NCBI RefSeq assembly: GCF_002295065.1
Contig: NZ_NSGG01000005.1
Span: 310,001 to 374,000, forward strand
Length of the DNA stretch: 64,000 bases
Direction: 5' to 3'
From: Mesorhizobium sp. WSM3859
GTDB taxonomy: Bacteria; Pseudomonadota; Alphaproteobacteria; Rhizobiales; Rhizobiaceae
A program made the translations under genes and the position numbers. Below are positions 52,321 through 61,479 of the stretch, in pieces. The notes beneath the pieces are model-generated. The model searched no databases and had not been told where the DNA came from. It was given only the letters and a program-made list of their open reading frames with translations. Position 1 is the first letter of the stretch. Every line of letters starts with the position of its first letter.

Positions 52321-53328
52321 ATGCTCCGATATCTTCTCAACAAAATCGCCCTCCTGATTCCGACCCTGGTCGGTATCACCATCTGCGCCTTCGCCTTCGT
52401 CCGGCTCCTGCCCGGCGATCCGATCCTCGCCATGGCCGGCGAGCATGGCGTCGCCCCCGCCCGCTACGAAGAGCTCAAGCAACAGTTCGGCTTCGATCTG
52501 CCGATCTGGGAGCAGTACGCGCGCTATGTCGGTGAGGTCGCCACCGGCGATTTCGGCGTCTCCATTTCGTCCAAGCGCCCGGTGATCGAGGAGTTCAAGA
52601 CGCTCTTCCCGGCGACGCTGGAACTGTCCTTCTTCGCCATGATCTTCGCCATGGTGCTCGGCATTCCGGCCGGCATCTTCGCGGCCGTCAAGCGTGGCTC
52701 GTGGTTCGACCAGTCGCTGATGGGCACGGCGCTCGTCGGCTATTCCATGCCGATCTTTTGGTGGGGCCTGCTACTGATCATCTTTTTCTCCGGTTATCTT
52801 GGCTGGACACCAGTTAACGGCCGCATCGACTTGCAGTACTTCTTCAAGCCGATCACCGGCTTCATGACCATCGACACTTTGATCTACGGCAAGTGGGCTG
52901 CATTCCGTTCGGTATTGCGCCATCTGGTGCTGCCGACAATTGTGCTCGGCACCATTCCGCTGGCTGTGATAGCCCGCCAGACGCGCTCGGCCATGCTCGA
53001 GGTGCTGAGCGAGGACTATGTACGGACTGCCCGCGCCAAAGGCCTCTCGTCGGCCCGGGTTATCGGTGTGCATGCGCTGCGCAATGCACTCATCCCGGTG
53101 GTCACCACTATCGGCCTGCAGGTTAGTACGCTGCTCGCCGGCGCCATCCTTACCGAAACGATCTTCTCGTGGCCCGGCATCGGCAGGTGGATGGTCGAAT
53201 CCATATCCAAGCGCGACTATGTCGTCGTGCAGTCAGGCCTGCTTTTGATCGCGCTCATCGTCATGGCGGTGAACCTCATCGTCGATGTGCTCTATGCCGT
53301 CATCAACCCACGCATCAGGGCGGCATAA
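52321..53328 (+). CDS. dppB: Dipeptide ABC transporter permease
   Basis: A 335-residue DppB-type permease. It opens MLRYLLNKIALLIPTLVGIT, has the RLLPGDPI segment, six membrane helices, and an EAA loop TARAKGLSSARVIGVHALRNALIPVVTT. It forms the channel with DppC. It starts 51 bases after dppA and its stop abuts the dppC start. Confidence 0.94.
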   Translation: MLRYLLNKIALLIPTLVGITICAFAFVRLLPGDPILAMAGEHGVAPARYEELKQQFGFDLPIWEQYARYVGEVATGDFGVSISSKRPVIEEFKTLFPATLELSFFAMIFAMVLGIPAGIFAAVKRGSWFDQSLMGTALVGYSMPIFWWGLLLIIFFSGYLGWTPVNGRIDLQYFFKPITGFMTIDTLIYGKWAAFRSVLRHLVLPTIVLGTIPLAVIARQTRSAMLEVLSEDYVRTARAKGLSSARVIGVHALRNALIPVVTTIGLQVSTLLAGAILTETIFSWPGIGRWMVESISKRDYVVVQSGLLLIALIVMAVNLIVDVLYAVINPRIRAA

Positions 53329-54237
53329 ATGAGCCAGACAGAAATCGCCCCGATGGCCGCCGGCAACCCGGATCGTCTCACCGGGTTCAAGACCTTCTGG
53401 CACTATTTCTCGGTGAACCGCGGCGCCGTCATCGGCCTGTTCGTCTTCATCCTTTTGGTGCTGGCCGCGCTCTCCGCGCCGCTGCTCGCGCCCTATGCGC
53501 CGGACGTGCAGGACAAGACCGCGTTCCTCAGGCCGCCGGCCTGGCAGGACGGCGGCTCGACGCAATATCTGCTCGGCACCGATCCGGTCGGCCGCGACAT
53601 CCTCTCGCGCCTTCTCTATGGCGCGCGCTTCTCGCTGCTCATCGGCGCGGTCGTCGTCACGCTGGCGCTCACCGGCGGCATCACGCTCGGGCTGCTCGCC
53701 GGCTATTTCCGCGGCTGGGTCGACGTCGCGATCATGCGCGTCATGGATCTGATCCTGGCCTTCCCGTCGCTGCTGCTGGCGCTGGTTCTGGTCACCATCC
53801 TCGGCCCGGGCCTGTTCAATGCCATGCTGGCGATCGCGCTGGTGCTGCAGCCGCATTTCGCCCGCCTGGTGCGCGCCGCCGTCATGGCCGAGAAAGGCCG
53901 CGAATATGTCGTTGCGGCGAAGGTCGCCGGCGCCGGTCATCTCAGGCTGATGCTCGCCACCATCCTGCCCAACTGCCTGGCGCCGCTGATCGTCCAGGGC
54001 ACGCTGTCCTTCTCCAACGCCATCCTGGAGGCCGCCGCGCTCGGCTTCCTCGGCCTCGGCGCCCAGCCGCCGACGCCGGAATGGGGCACCATGCTCGCCA
54101 CGGCGCGCGAATTCATCCTGCGTGCCTGGTGGGTCGTGACCTTCCCGGGTCTCGCCATCCTCATCACCGTGCTTGCCATCAACCTGATCGGCGACGGCCT
54201 GCGCGACGCGCTCGATCCCAAGCTCAGGAGGTCGTGA
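53329..54237 (+). CDS. dppC: Dipeptide ABC transporter permease
   Basis: A 302-residue DppC-type permease with LLGTDPVGRDILSRLLYGARFSL, six helices and the EAA loop VVAAKVAGAGHLRLMLATILPNCLAPL. ATG directly follows the dppB stop. The TGA overlaps the dppD ATG. Confidence 0.94.
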   Translation: MSQTEIAPMAAGNPDRLTGFKTFWHYFSVNRGAVIGLFVFILLVLAALSAPLLAPYAPDVQDKTAFLRPPAWQDGGSTQYLLGTDPVGRDILSRLLYGARFSLLIGAVVVTLALTGGITLGLLAGYFRGWVDVAIMRVMDLILAFPSLLLALVLVTILGPGLFNAMLAIALVLQPHFARLVRAAVMAEKGREYVVAAKVAGAGHLRLMLATILPNCLAPLIVQGTLSFSNAILEAAALGFLGLGAQPPTPEWGTMLATAREFILRAWWVVTFPGLAILITVLAINLIGDGLRDALDPKLRRS

Positions 54238-55088
54238 TGGCGCTGCTCGACATCCAGAACCTCGTCGTCGAATTCCAGACCGCGTCCGGCCCGTTCCGCG
54301 CCGTCGACGGCGTCTCGCTCCATGTCGACGAGCGCGAGGTGCTCGCCATTGTCGGCGAATCCGGCTCCGGCAAATCGGTGTCGATGCTGGCCGTGATGGG
54401 GCTCCTGCCATGGACGGCGACCGTCACCGCCGACCGCATGAGCTTCAACGGCCGCGACCTGTTGAAGATCAGCCCGGCCGACCGTCGCAAGATCATCGGC
54501 AAGGACATCGCCATGATCTTCCAGGAGCCGATCGCCAGCCTCAATCCCTGCTTCACCGTCGGCTTCCAGATCGAGGAAGTTCTGCGCTTCCACATGGGCA
54601 TGGACAAGGCCAAGCGCCGGGCGCGCGCCATCGAGCTTTTCAAGCAGGTCGGCATTCCCGATCCCGCCGACCGGCTGAATTCCTTCCCGCACCAGATGTC
54701 GGGCGGCCAGTGCCAGCGCGTCATGATCGCGATGGCGATCGCCTGCAATCCGAAGCTTCTCATCGCCGACGAGCCGACCACTGCGCTCGACGTCACCATC
54801 CAGAAGCAGATCCTCGATCTGCTGGTCTCGCTGCAGGCCAAATACGGCATGGGCCTGATCATGATCACCCACAATATGGGCGTGGTGGCCGAGACCGCCG
54901 ACCGCGTCATCGTCCAGTACAAGGGCCGCAAGATGGAAGAGGCCGACGTGCTGTCGCTGTTTGAATCGCCGAAGAGCAACTACACGCGCGCGCTGCTTTC
55001 GGCGCTGCCGGAAAACGCCGTGGGCGACCGGCTGCCGACCGTGACCGACATGCTGTTCGAGGCCGCACCTTCGGGAGCCGGCGCATGA
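54237..55088 (+). CDS. dppD: Dipeptide ABC transporter, ATP-binding protein
   Basis: A 283-residue ATPase with Walker A GESGSGKSV, Q-loop IFQEPIASLNP, signature MSGGQCQRVMIAMAI (DppD proteins often vary from LSGGQRQR here), and Walker B LLIADEPTTALDVT. The start is ATG at 54237, overlapping the dppC stop, with AGGAGGTCG upstream. The frame is open much further 5' but only as a shadow of dppC. The C-terminal oligopeptide-binding region is shorter than in E. coli DppD (about 327 residues). Confidence 0.93.
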   Translation: MALLDIQNLVVEFQTASGPFRAVDGVSLHVDEREVLAIVGESGSGKSVSMLAVMGLLPWTATVTADRMSFNGRDLLKISPADRRKIIGKDIAMIFQEPIASLNPCFTVGFQIEEVLRFHMGMDKAKRRARAIELFKQVGIPDPADRLNSFPHQMSGGQCQRVMIAMAIACNPKLLIADEPTTALDVTIQKQILDLLVSLQAKYGMGLIMITHNMGVVAETADRVIVQYKGRKMEEADVLSLFESPKSNYTRALLSALPENAVGDRLPTVTDMLFEAAPSGAGA

Positions 55089-55912
55089 CCAAGGTCGTCG
55101 AAGGCAAGAACATCAAGCGCGACTACCATGTCGGCGGCGGCCTGTTCCGCGGCGCGCGCACCGTGCATGCGGTGAAGGGCGTTTCCTTCAGCGTCGAGAA
55201 GGGCAAGACGCTGGCGATCGTCGGCGAGTCCGGCTGCGGCAAGTCCACGCTCGCCCGCATCATCACGCTGATCGATCCGGCCACGTCCGGCGAGCTCTTC
55301 ATCGACGGCAACAAGGTCGATATCGCCAGGGACGGACTCACCAAGGAAATGCGCCGCAAGGTGCAGATCGTCTTCCAGAACCCTTATGGCTCACTCAATC
55401 CGCGCCAGAAGATCGGTGACGTGCTTGGCGAGCCGCTGCTGATCAACACCGACAAGCCGGCCGAGGAACGGCGCGACCTGGCAATGAAGATGCTGAAGAA
55501 GGTCGGGCTGGGACCTGAGCATTACAACCGCTACCCGCACATGTTCTCGGGTGGCCAGCGCCAGCGCATTGCCATTGCGCGCGCGCTGATGCTGAACCCG
55601 AGCCTCTTGGTGCTGGACGAGCCGGTCTCGGCGCTCGATCTGTCCGTGCAGGCGCAGGTGCTCAACCTGCTGGCCGACCTGCAGGACGAGTTCCAACTCA
55701 CCTATGTCTTCATCAGCCACGATCTGTCGGTGGTCCGCTACATCGCCGACGACGTGATGGTGATGTATTTCGGCGAAGCCGTCGAATACGGCCCGCGCGA
55801 CGAGGTCTTCTCCGACCCCAAGCACGCCTACACCAAGACGCTGTTCGCCGCGACGCCGCGCGCCGACATCGCCTCGATCAAGGCGAGGCTGGCGAAGAAG
55901 AAGGCGGCCTGA
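55085..55912 (+). CDS. dppF: Dipeptide ABC transporter, ATP-binding protein
   Basis: A 275-residue ATPase: Walker A GESGCGKST, Q-loop VFQNPYGSLNPRQ, signature FSGGQRQRIAIARAL, Walker B LLVLDEPVSALDLS, H-loop FISHDLSVV. It pairs with DppD. Its ATG overlaps the dppD stop. It lacks most of the C-terminal oligopeptide-binding region of longer family members. Last gene of the operon; a palindromic repeat follows. Confidence 0.93.
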   Translation: MTKVVEGKNIKRDYHVGGGLFRGARTVHAVKGVSFSVEKGKTLAIVGESGCGKSTLARIITLIDPATSGELFIDGNKVDIARDGLTKEMRRKVQIVFQNPYGSLNPRQKIGDVLGEPLLINTDKPAEERRDLAMKMLKKVGLGPEHYNRYPHMFSGGQRQRIAIARALMLNPSLLVLDEPVSALDLSVQAQVLNLLADLQDEFQLTYVFISHDLSVVRYIADDVMVMYFGEAVEYGPRDEVFSDPKHAYTKTLFAATPRADIASIKARLAKKKAA

Positions 55913-55950
55913 CGGTCTGCTTCGTCCTCGTAAAGGGCGCTAGCCCAGAG

Positions 55951-56136
55951 GTCGTCGTTCTAGGGCGGAGCGCCGCCGAAGCGGCGCGCAGACCCTAGAA
56001 TCCATGCCGTTACCTCACTCGAAAGGCGCAGGCGGAGCAGAATTCTGCACCGTGAGCGGCGCTCGTATGTCACGGCATGGATCCTCGGGTCTGCGCGCGT
56101 CGCTTCGCTCCTTGCTCCGCCCGTGGATGACGACGC
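55951..56136. repeat. Composite palindromic repeat between dppF and PLP enzyme gene
   Basis: TTCTAGGG (55958-55965) pairs with CCCTAGAA (55993-56000) around a GCCGC-CGAA-GCGGC stem. ATCCATGCCGT (56000-56010) pairs with ACGGCATGGAT (56072-56082). GTCGTCGT near 55951 faces ACGACG near 56130. It fills the gap between two convergent genes. Confidence 0.7.
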
Positions 56137-56156
56137 TGAGCCCAGTGCGCCCTCGC

Positions 56157-57446
56157 CTACGAAAGCTTCGCGATGATCGCGCGCAATGCCTCGCCGAATT
56201 TGTGCACTTCCTCCACCGTGTTGTAATGCACCAGCGAGGCACGGATCGCGCCGCTGTCCATCGAGAGGTTCAGCCGCTTCATCAGCCGCGGCGCATACAT
56301 ATGGCCGTCGCGGATGCCGATCTGCATCGCCGCCATTTCCTCGACGATCCGTTGCGGCGACAGCTTGCCGATGTTGAAGCAGAAGGTCGGCACGCGCTCG
56401 GTGATGCGCGCCTCGTCGGCGACGCCGTAGATCGTGGCATTGCAATCCTTGAGAACCTTCAGCATCTCGCGCGCCAGCATCAGCTCGTAGTCGCGGATGG
56501 CGTTCATGCCGGCGACGATGTTGTCGCGGCGCGAGCGGTTGTTTTCGGGCAGAAAATTGCGGCCGATCGATTCCAGGTAGCGCACCGCCGCGTCCATGCC
56601 CGACACGTTCTCGTAGATGAAGGTGCCTGCCTCGACCTTGTAAGGCGGCTCGTCCGGAATGAAATCCTCGCGGAAGGTCGGCAGCCGCTTCAGCGTGTCG
56701 AAGCGGCCCCAGAGAAAACCCATATGCGGCGAGAAATTCTTGTAGCCGGAGCAGACCAGATAGTCGCAGTCCCAGGCCTGCACGTCCATAAGCCCGTGCG
56801 GGCCGTAATGCACGCAGTCGAGGAACACTTCGGCGCCGGCCGCATGCGCGATCTTCGCCACCGAAGCGACGTCGACGATCGAGCCGATCGAATGCGCCGT
56901 CACCGTGCAGGCGACGAGGCGCGTGCGCTCCGACACCAGCGGCTTGAGGTCGTCGACATGCAGATTGCCGTCCTCGCGCATGCGCCACCATTTGAACTTG
57001 GCGCCCGCCGGCTCCAGCGCCAGCCAGGTGGCGATATTGGCGTCGTGATCCATGTCGGTGACGATGATCTCGTCGCGCCCCCCATCAGTGTCCTTGGCAA
57101 GCATCTGGCCTATGCCGAGGCTGACCAGGCGGATGAACGAGGTGGCGTTCATGCCGAAGCAGATTTCCGACGGGCTGTAGGCGTTGATCAGGAGCGCGAC
57201 GCTCTCGCGCGCTGTCGCGACAGACTGGTCGACGGTGACGCTGCGCCCATAGCGGCCGCCGCGCTGCACATTGTGCGCCACCAGATGGTTGGTCACCGCG
57301 TCGAGCACGCTTTGCGGGATCTGCGCGCCCGCGGCATTGTCCATGAAGATGAAATCGCCGGCCCGCTGCAAGGCGGGAAACATGGCGCGGATCTTTTCGA
57401 CCGGGAACGCGGCGGCGTTGGTGTTGTCGGTGTGGTGCTTGTTCAC
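56157..57446 (-). CDS. Class V PLP enzyme, cysteine desulfurase-like without catalytic Cys
   Basis: A 429-residue fold-type I enzyme of the SufS/NifS-like VC1184 subfamily. The PLP lysine is K236 ([12 protein letters not shown]) and D210/H213 lie in [12 protein letters not shown]402 in [10 protein letters not shown] is the carboxylate-binding Arg. The place of the desulfurase nucleophile (GHHCA in SufS) is GHMYA, with Tyr384, so sulfur transfer from cysteine is not expected. A lyase, epimerase or aminotransferase role on an amino acid is more likely. ATG at 57446. Upstream of it in the same direction are amino-acid transporter and aminotransferase genes. Confidence 0.85.
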   Translation of the reverse strand: MNKHHTDNTNAAAFPVEKIRAMFPALQRAGDFIFMDNAAGAQIPQSVLDAVTNHLVAHNVQRGGRYGRSVTVDQSVATARESVALLINAYSPSEICFGMNATSFIRLVSLGIGQMLAKDTDGGRDEIIVTDMDHDANIATWLALEPAGAKFKWWRMREDGNLHVDDLKPLVSERTRLVACTVTAHSIGSIVDVASVAKIAHAAGAEVFLDCVHYGPHGLMDVQAWDCDYLVCSGYKNFSPHMGFLWGRFDTLKRLPTFREDFIPDEPPYKVEAGTFIYENVSGMDAAVRYLESIGRNFLPENNRSRRDNIVAGMNAIRDYELMLAREMLKVLKDCNATIYGVADEARITERVPTFCFNIGKLSPQRIVEEMAAMQIGIRDGHMYAPRLMKRLNLSMDSGAIRASLVHYNTVEEVHKFGEALRAIIAKLS

Positions 57447-57496
57447 GGGGGACGCTCCTGCGAAGGGCTTGGACGGGGGATGGGTATCGATGGCGG

Positions 57497-58171
57497 TCAG
57501 CGCGCTTTCTCGTCCTTGAAGCGGCGCTCGAGCAGGCTGACGAGACGGACCATCGGCCAGAGGAAGATGAGGTAGACGAGCGCGGCGCCGATCAGCGGCG
57601 AGGGGTTGGCGTAGAGCGATTGCGCGTTGGTCGCTTCCTTCAGAAGTTCCGGCAGCGCCACCGTCGAGGCGAGCGAGGTATCCTTGAACATCGAGACGCA
57701 GTTGCTGGTCATCGGCGGGATGACGACGCGGATCGCCTGCGGCAGCACGACCTTGCGCAGGGTGAGCATGAACGGCAGGCCGAGCGCCTGCGCCGCCTCG
57801 AACTGGCCCTTCGGAATGCTTTCGATGCCGGAGCGGAACACTTCGGCCGAATAGGCCGACATGATGATGGCAAATGCGGTCACCGCTGATGCCCAGGACG
57901 ACAGGCGGATGCCCAGGAAGGGCAGCGCGTAATAGATCAGGATCAGCACCACCAGCACCGGCAGGGCGCGGAAGATGTCGGTATAACCGATGGCGAGCCA
58001 GCGCAGCGGCTTTGGTGCGTAGAGCCGCACCAGGCTGATCGCCAGCCCGACCGCGATGCCGATGACGATGCTCATGATCCCGAGCAGCAGCGTGTTGAGG
58101 AAGCCGCGCAGCAGCGCCGGCAAACTGGACGCAATGACCTCGGGATTGAAGAAGGTGTCGATCAGCGACAT
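57497..58171 (-). CDS. Amino acid ABC transporter permease
   Basis: A 224-residue HisM/GlnP-type permease. It has [20 protein letters not shown], the [18 protein letters not shown] block, an EAA-type loop [29 protein letters not shown], and about five helices. This single permease would form a homodimer. The binding-protein gene lies 160 bases upstream in the same direction. No ATPase gene is in the window. ATG at 58171. Confidence 0.9.
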   Translation of the reverse strand: MSLIDTFFNPEVIASSLPALLRGFLNTLLLGIMSIVIGIAVGLAISLVRLYAPKPLRWLAIGYTDIFRALPVLVVLILIYYALPFLGIRLSSWASAVTAFAIIMSAYSAEVFRSGIESIPKGQFEAAQALGLPFMLTLRKVVLPQAIRVVIPPMTSNCVSMFKDTSLASTVALPELLKEATNAQSLYANPSPLIGAALVYLIFLWPMVRLVSLLERRFKDEKAR

Positions 58172-58282
58172 GGGAGCGTTCCCGGACCGTGTTGCGTCAT
58201 GCGATGCCCTGACAGGACCCGGACTGTCGAAATCGGATTAGCCGAAAGCGTGGTGGTCCGGGGACGTCACTCGTCAAACAAG

Positions 58283-58311
58283 ACGTGCCGGCCTTTGGAG
58301 CCGGCACGTCG
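58283..58311 (-). terminator. Stem-loop between binding-protein and permease genes
   Basis: GACGTGCCGGC (58283-58293), loop CTTTGGA, GCCGGCACGTC (58301-58311), a perfect 11-base stem. On the minus strand TTGTTTGACG follows, a moderate U-rich tail. It lies 20 bases after the binding-protein stop, so it may end most transcripts there. Confidence 0.75.
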
Positions 58312-58331
58312 CTCGTTTTGCCGGTGGCCGC

Positions 58332-59129
58332 TCAGGCCTTGGGCAGCGGCATTTCCTTGACCGTCGAGGAATCTGCCGGCGCGTCGCTGCCGAACCACTT
58401 CTTGTGGATCGCGGCCAGCGTCCCGTCCTTCTTCATCGCCGTCAGCGCGTCGTTGAGCTTGCCGAGCAGCGGATGGTCCTTGCTCATCATCAAGCCATAC
58501 TGCTCGCCGGTCTTGATGCGTTCCTTGACGACGAGGTCCTTCATCTTCTGGAACGAGTACTGCATGCCGGGGATGTCGCTGACCGCGGCATCGACGCGGC
58601 CGGCGCTGAGATCGAGCAACAGGTTCTGCTGCGTGTCGTAACCCTTCACGTCGCTGAAGCCGTCGGCTGCCTGGTGGTCCTTGACCCAGGTCTCGCCGGT
58701 CGAGCCGGAGAGCACGCCGACGACCTTGCCCTTGAGATCGGCTTCCTTGCTGATCGCGCTGTCGGTCTTGGTGGCGATGCCCATGTCGGAATCATAGTAG
58801 GGCTGGCTGAAGGAGAGCGTCTTCAACCGCTCCGGGGTGATTGTGATCGAGGAGATCGCAACATCGATGCGCTTGGAACTGACAGCTGCGAACAGCGCCT
58901 GGAAACCGAGATCGGCGATATCGGTGGTCATGCCGATGCGCTTGGCCGCTTCGTTGACGATGTCGACCTCGAACCCTTCGAAAGTGCCGCTCTCGTTCTT
59001 GTATTCGAAAGGCGGATTGGTCGGGTAGGCGCCGACGTTGAGCACATCGGCGGCATAAGCGGTGGCCGGGCCGGCGACGATGCCGATGGCGGCGGCCATG
59101 AGAAGCAAATTGCGACGCGTAAAGCTCAT
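58332..59129 (-). CDS. Amino acid ABC transporter, periplasmic binding protein
   Basis: A 265-residue family 3 solute-binding protein. A signal peptide of about 26 residues begins MSFTRRNLLLMAAAIG and ends TAYAA. The mature part has NPPFEYKNESGTFEGFEVDIVNEAAKRIG, ISSITITPERLKTLSFSQPYY and KGKVVGVLSGSTGETW, as in polar/cationic amino-acid binders. ATG at 59129 with AGGGAAAAC upstream. The ligand is unknown. Confidence 0.92.
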   Translation of the reverse strand: MSFTRRNLLLMAAAIGIVAGPATAYAADVLNVGAYPTNPPFEYKNESGTFEGFEVDIVNEAAKRIGMTTDIADLGFQALFAAVSSKRIDVAISSITITPERLKTLSFSQPYYDSDMGIATKTDSAISKEADLKGKVVGVLSGSTGETWVKDHQAADGFSDVKGYDTQQNLLLDLSAGRVDAAVSDIPGMQYSFQKMKDLVVKERIKTGEQYGLMMSKDHPLLGKLNDALTAMKKDGTLAAIHKKWFGSDAPADSSTVKEMPLPKA

Positions 59130-59218
59130 TTGGTTTTCCCTCTGGGTCTTCCCTCTGTTGTCGATCGGGCGGGGCTTGCCCCGCACGGTTTGTTGCCGTC
59201 CCGCCTCCCAGCGGGGCG

Positions 59219-60418
59219 TCAATTCATGGCGGCGACCATGCGCTCGAGCGCTGTCGCAATCTGGTCGCGGTCCCGGCAAACACACATGCGCAGGAACGGC
59301 GTTGCCGCGCTGCCGAAGAGATGGCCGGGCGCCAGTCCGACGCGCGCCGTCTCCAGGATTTTTGTGCAGGCCTGCCTTGCATCGGCTTCGCCTTCCAGAG
59401 CGAAGAATGCATACATGCCGCCGCGCGGTTTAGTTGGCAGAATGACGCCCGGGATCTGCGTCAGCCGGTCATAGGCAAGGTCGAGGCCGGTCCTGATCCG
59501 CTGCCTGATCTCTTCGACCAGCGGTTCGCCCTGGCGGATCGCCGCGACGGCGCCGGCCTGAATCGGCGCCGCGGTGCCGCTGTTGATATATTGCGTCATG
59601 GCGCCGAGCTGGTCGGCCACACCCGACGGATGCGTCAGCCAGCCGATGCGCCAGCCGGTCATCGCCCAGGCTTTCGAAAAACTGTTGACCGACAGCACCC
59701 GGTCGCCGTCCTCGGCGATCTGCAAGATCGAGGGCGCGACGTCGCCGTCGAAATAAAGCCGGCCATAGACCTCGTCGGAAATGATCCAGATGCCGGTGCG
59801 CCGGCTGAAATCCAGCAGCGCCTGCATCTCCTCGCGCGACGCGGTCCAGCCGGTCGGGTTGGACGGCGTCGACAGGAAGATGGCGCGGGTGCGCGCGTCG
59901 CAGGTCGAAAACAGCCGATCGAGATCGAGCCGCCAGTCATCCTTGAAGTCGAGCGAGAAGGGCCGCGGCTCGCCGCCGATCAGGTGGATGGCGTTGTGGA
60001 TGTTGGGCCATTGCGGCGCGACATAGACGACATTGGTGCCGGTATCGACCAGCAGCTCCAAGGCAAGATACAGCGCCTGCATGCCGCCCGGCGTTACCGT
60101 GGTGCGTGCGATCGGGATCGGGCGGCCATGGATGCGCGTCTGGTATTCCGACAGCGCTTCATTCAGCGGGCCATGCCCACGCATGTTGGGGACGTAGAAG
60201 GTCAGGCCTTCATCGAAGGCGGCCTTTGCCGCGTCGCGGATGAAGGCCGGCGTCACCACGTCGCCTTCGCCGTACCAGAGCGCGATGACATCGCCGAGTT
60301 CCCGCGCGCGGACCGCGAGATTGGCGATGTTTTCCGTGTGCAGATCGCGAATCTGGGCGCGCACGCCATCGAAGGCATAGCGCGCGCTGCACGACGATTG
60401 GGGCAACACAAACGACAA
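59219..60418 (-). CDS. Class I/II PLP aminotransferase
   Basis: A 399-residue fold-type I aminotransferase: TPGGMQALYLALELL, FLSTPSNPTGWTA, DEVYGRLYFDG, the PLP lysine in VNSFSKAWAMTGWRIGWL and the terminal FLRMCVCRDRDQI with the substrate Arg. A TTG start at 60418 has GGAGGGG about 10 bases upstream; an in-frame GTG three codons on is an alternative. Its neighbours (transporter, HpcH aldolase, monooxygenase) suggest a specific amino-acid catabolic role rather than aspartate metabolism. Confidence 0.88.
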   Translation of the reverse strand: MSFVLPQSSCSARYAFDGVRAQIRDLHTENIANLAVRARELGDVIALWYGEGDVVTPAFIRDAAKAAFDEGLTFYVPNMRGHGPLNEALSEYQTRIHGRPIPIARTTVTPGGMQALYLALELLVDTGTNVVYVAPQWPNIHNAIHLIGGEPRPFSLDFKDDWRLDLDRLFSTCDARTRAIFLSTPSNPTGWTASREEMQALLDFSRRTGIWIISDEVYGRLYFDGDVAPSILQIAEDGDRVLSVNSFSKAWAMTGWRIGWLTHPSGVADQLGAMTQYINSGTAAPIQAGAVAAIRQGEPLVEEIRQRIRTGLDLAYDRLTQIPGVILPTKPRGGMYAFFALEGEADARQACTKILETARVGLAPGHLFGSAATPFLRMCVCRDRDQIATALERMVAAMN

Positions 60419-60520
60419 GGACTGAAACCCCTCCCACCCGGAGCACGACGGCGGACTGACCGGAAAGCCCCTCTGCCGCGGCAGCCGCCATCAAGGATGC
60501 TATCCAAAGCGCCGCGTATT

Positions 60521-61357
60521 TCAAGGCAAAAGTTTTAAGCTTAAAAAGTTCGGCGTGCCTGTGGCTCCTCTGATGCGCCCCAGGCCGCGTCCGTTTTGCG
60601 CCAGCTCATCGCGCGCCGCGGCAAAATTGGCCGCTGCACCGGCGCCAAGAAACATCGTGTCGCTGGCCAGCACGAAGAAGCTCGCGCCGCTGGCTGCCCA
60701 TCGGCCGACATTCTGCGGGCTGGCGCAGAATATGCCGGCGGTCCTGCCATGCGCCACCGTCGCGGTGATGATTGTCCTGATCGCCTGGGAGAGCTTGTCC
60801 GTGCCCGCCGGCCCACCAGCATCGATCGACACTGAGAGATCGCCTGGGCCGACGAAGATCACATCGACGCCGTCGACGGCCGCGATTGCTTCTATGTTGG
60901 CGAGACCTTCCGCCGTCTCGACCTGGACCGCGACGACGATCCGCTCATTGGCGGCGGCAAGATATTCGGGAATGCGATAACCATAGCCGGCGGCGCGTCC
61001 GGGGCCGACGCCGCGCTCGCCCAGCGGCGGATAGCGCGAGGCCTTGACGGCCATCGCCGCCTGCTCTGCGGTCGAAACACGCGGCACGAGCACGCCCTGC
61101 GCGCCGCTGTCCAGCGCCGCCTGGATGGCCTCAGGCGCATGGCCGGGAACGCGTACCATGGCCGGCACGCGATGCACGTCGGCCGCCCGCACCATGCTCT
61201 CGATCGTCTCGCGCGAGATCTGCGCGTGCTCCCAGTCGATGCACAGGAAATCGAGCCCGGACGATGCCATCACTTCGACGGCGACCGAATGCGGAATGGC
61301 GGCAAAGGAGCCGACGAGGTTGGTCTTGCCGATGCATTTCTGGCGGAACTCGCTCAT
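60521..61357 (-). CDS. HpcH/HpaI aldolase family protein
   Basis: A 278-residue class II pyruvate-type aldolase. LVGSFAAIPHSVAVEVMASSGLDFLCID, DWEHAQ, GAQGVLVPRVSTAEQA, VQVETAEGLANIEAIAAVDGVDVIFVGPGDLSVS are the family motifs, with metal ligands Glu (QVE) and Asp (GPGD). Members cleave 4-hydroxy-2-oxo acids to pyruvate and an aldehyde. ATG at 61357 with AAGGGATCGGC before it. Divergent from the flavin monooxygenase across a 122-base promoter region. Confidence 0.9.
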   Translation of the reverse strand: MSEFRQKCIGKTNLVGSFAAIPHSVAVEVMASSGLDFLCIDWEHAQISRETIESMVRAADVHRVPAMVRVPGHAPEAIQAALDSGAQGVLVPRVSTAEQAAMAVKASRYPPLGERGVGPGRAAGYGYRIPEYLAAANERIVVAVQVETAEGLANIEAIAAVDGVDVIFVGPGDLSVSIDAGGPAGTDKLSQAIRTIITATVAHGRTAGIFCASPQNVGRWAASGASFFVLASDTMFLGAGAAANFAAARDELAQNGRGLGRIRGATGTPNFLSLKLLP

Positions 61358-61415
61358 GCCGATCCCTTTTTCATGTTGTCCAATCCATACCCGCAAACGA
61401 CGACGAGGCGAAGCT

Positions 61416-61431
61416 ATTTCAGGCTTGAAAT
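61416..61431. promoter_or_regulatory. Palindrome in divergent aldolase/monooxygenase promoter
   Basis: ATTTCA-GGCT-TGAAAT, with perfect 6-base arms, sits 59 bases before the aldolase start and 49 bases before the monooxygenase start. It is the obvious candidate operator for joint control of the two genes. No regulator gene is adjacent. Confidence 0.5.
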
Positions 61432-61479
61432 ATTTTCACGCCGGCCTAGCGTGTGGCGTCCCGCCCAAGAGTTGCCAAG

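Noticed and set aside
53169..54236. Extension of the dppD frame 356 codons upstream
   Set aside because: This part is an out-of-frame shadow of dppB/dppC. The real start overlaps the dppC stop and has an AGGAGG site.
54700..54730. DppD signature SGGQCQR as a damaged ATPase motif
   Set aside because: DppD-type ATPases commonly depart from LSGGQRQR at these positions (for example SGGMSQR), so this is normal variation.
56157..57446. Annotation as NifS/SufS cysteine desulfurase
   Set aside because: Tyr384 replaces the catalytic cysteine; kept only as a class V PLP enzyme.
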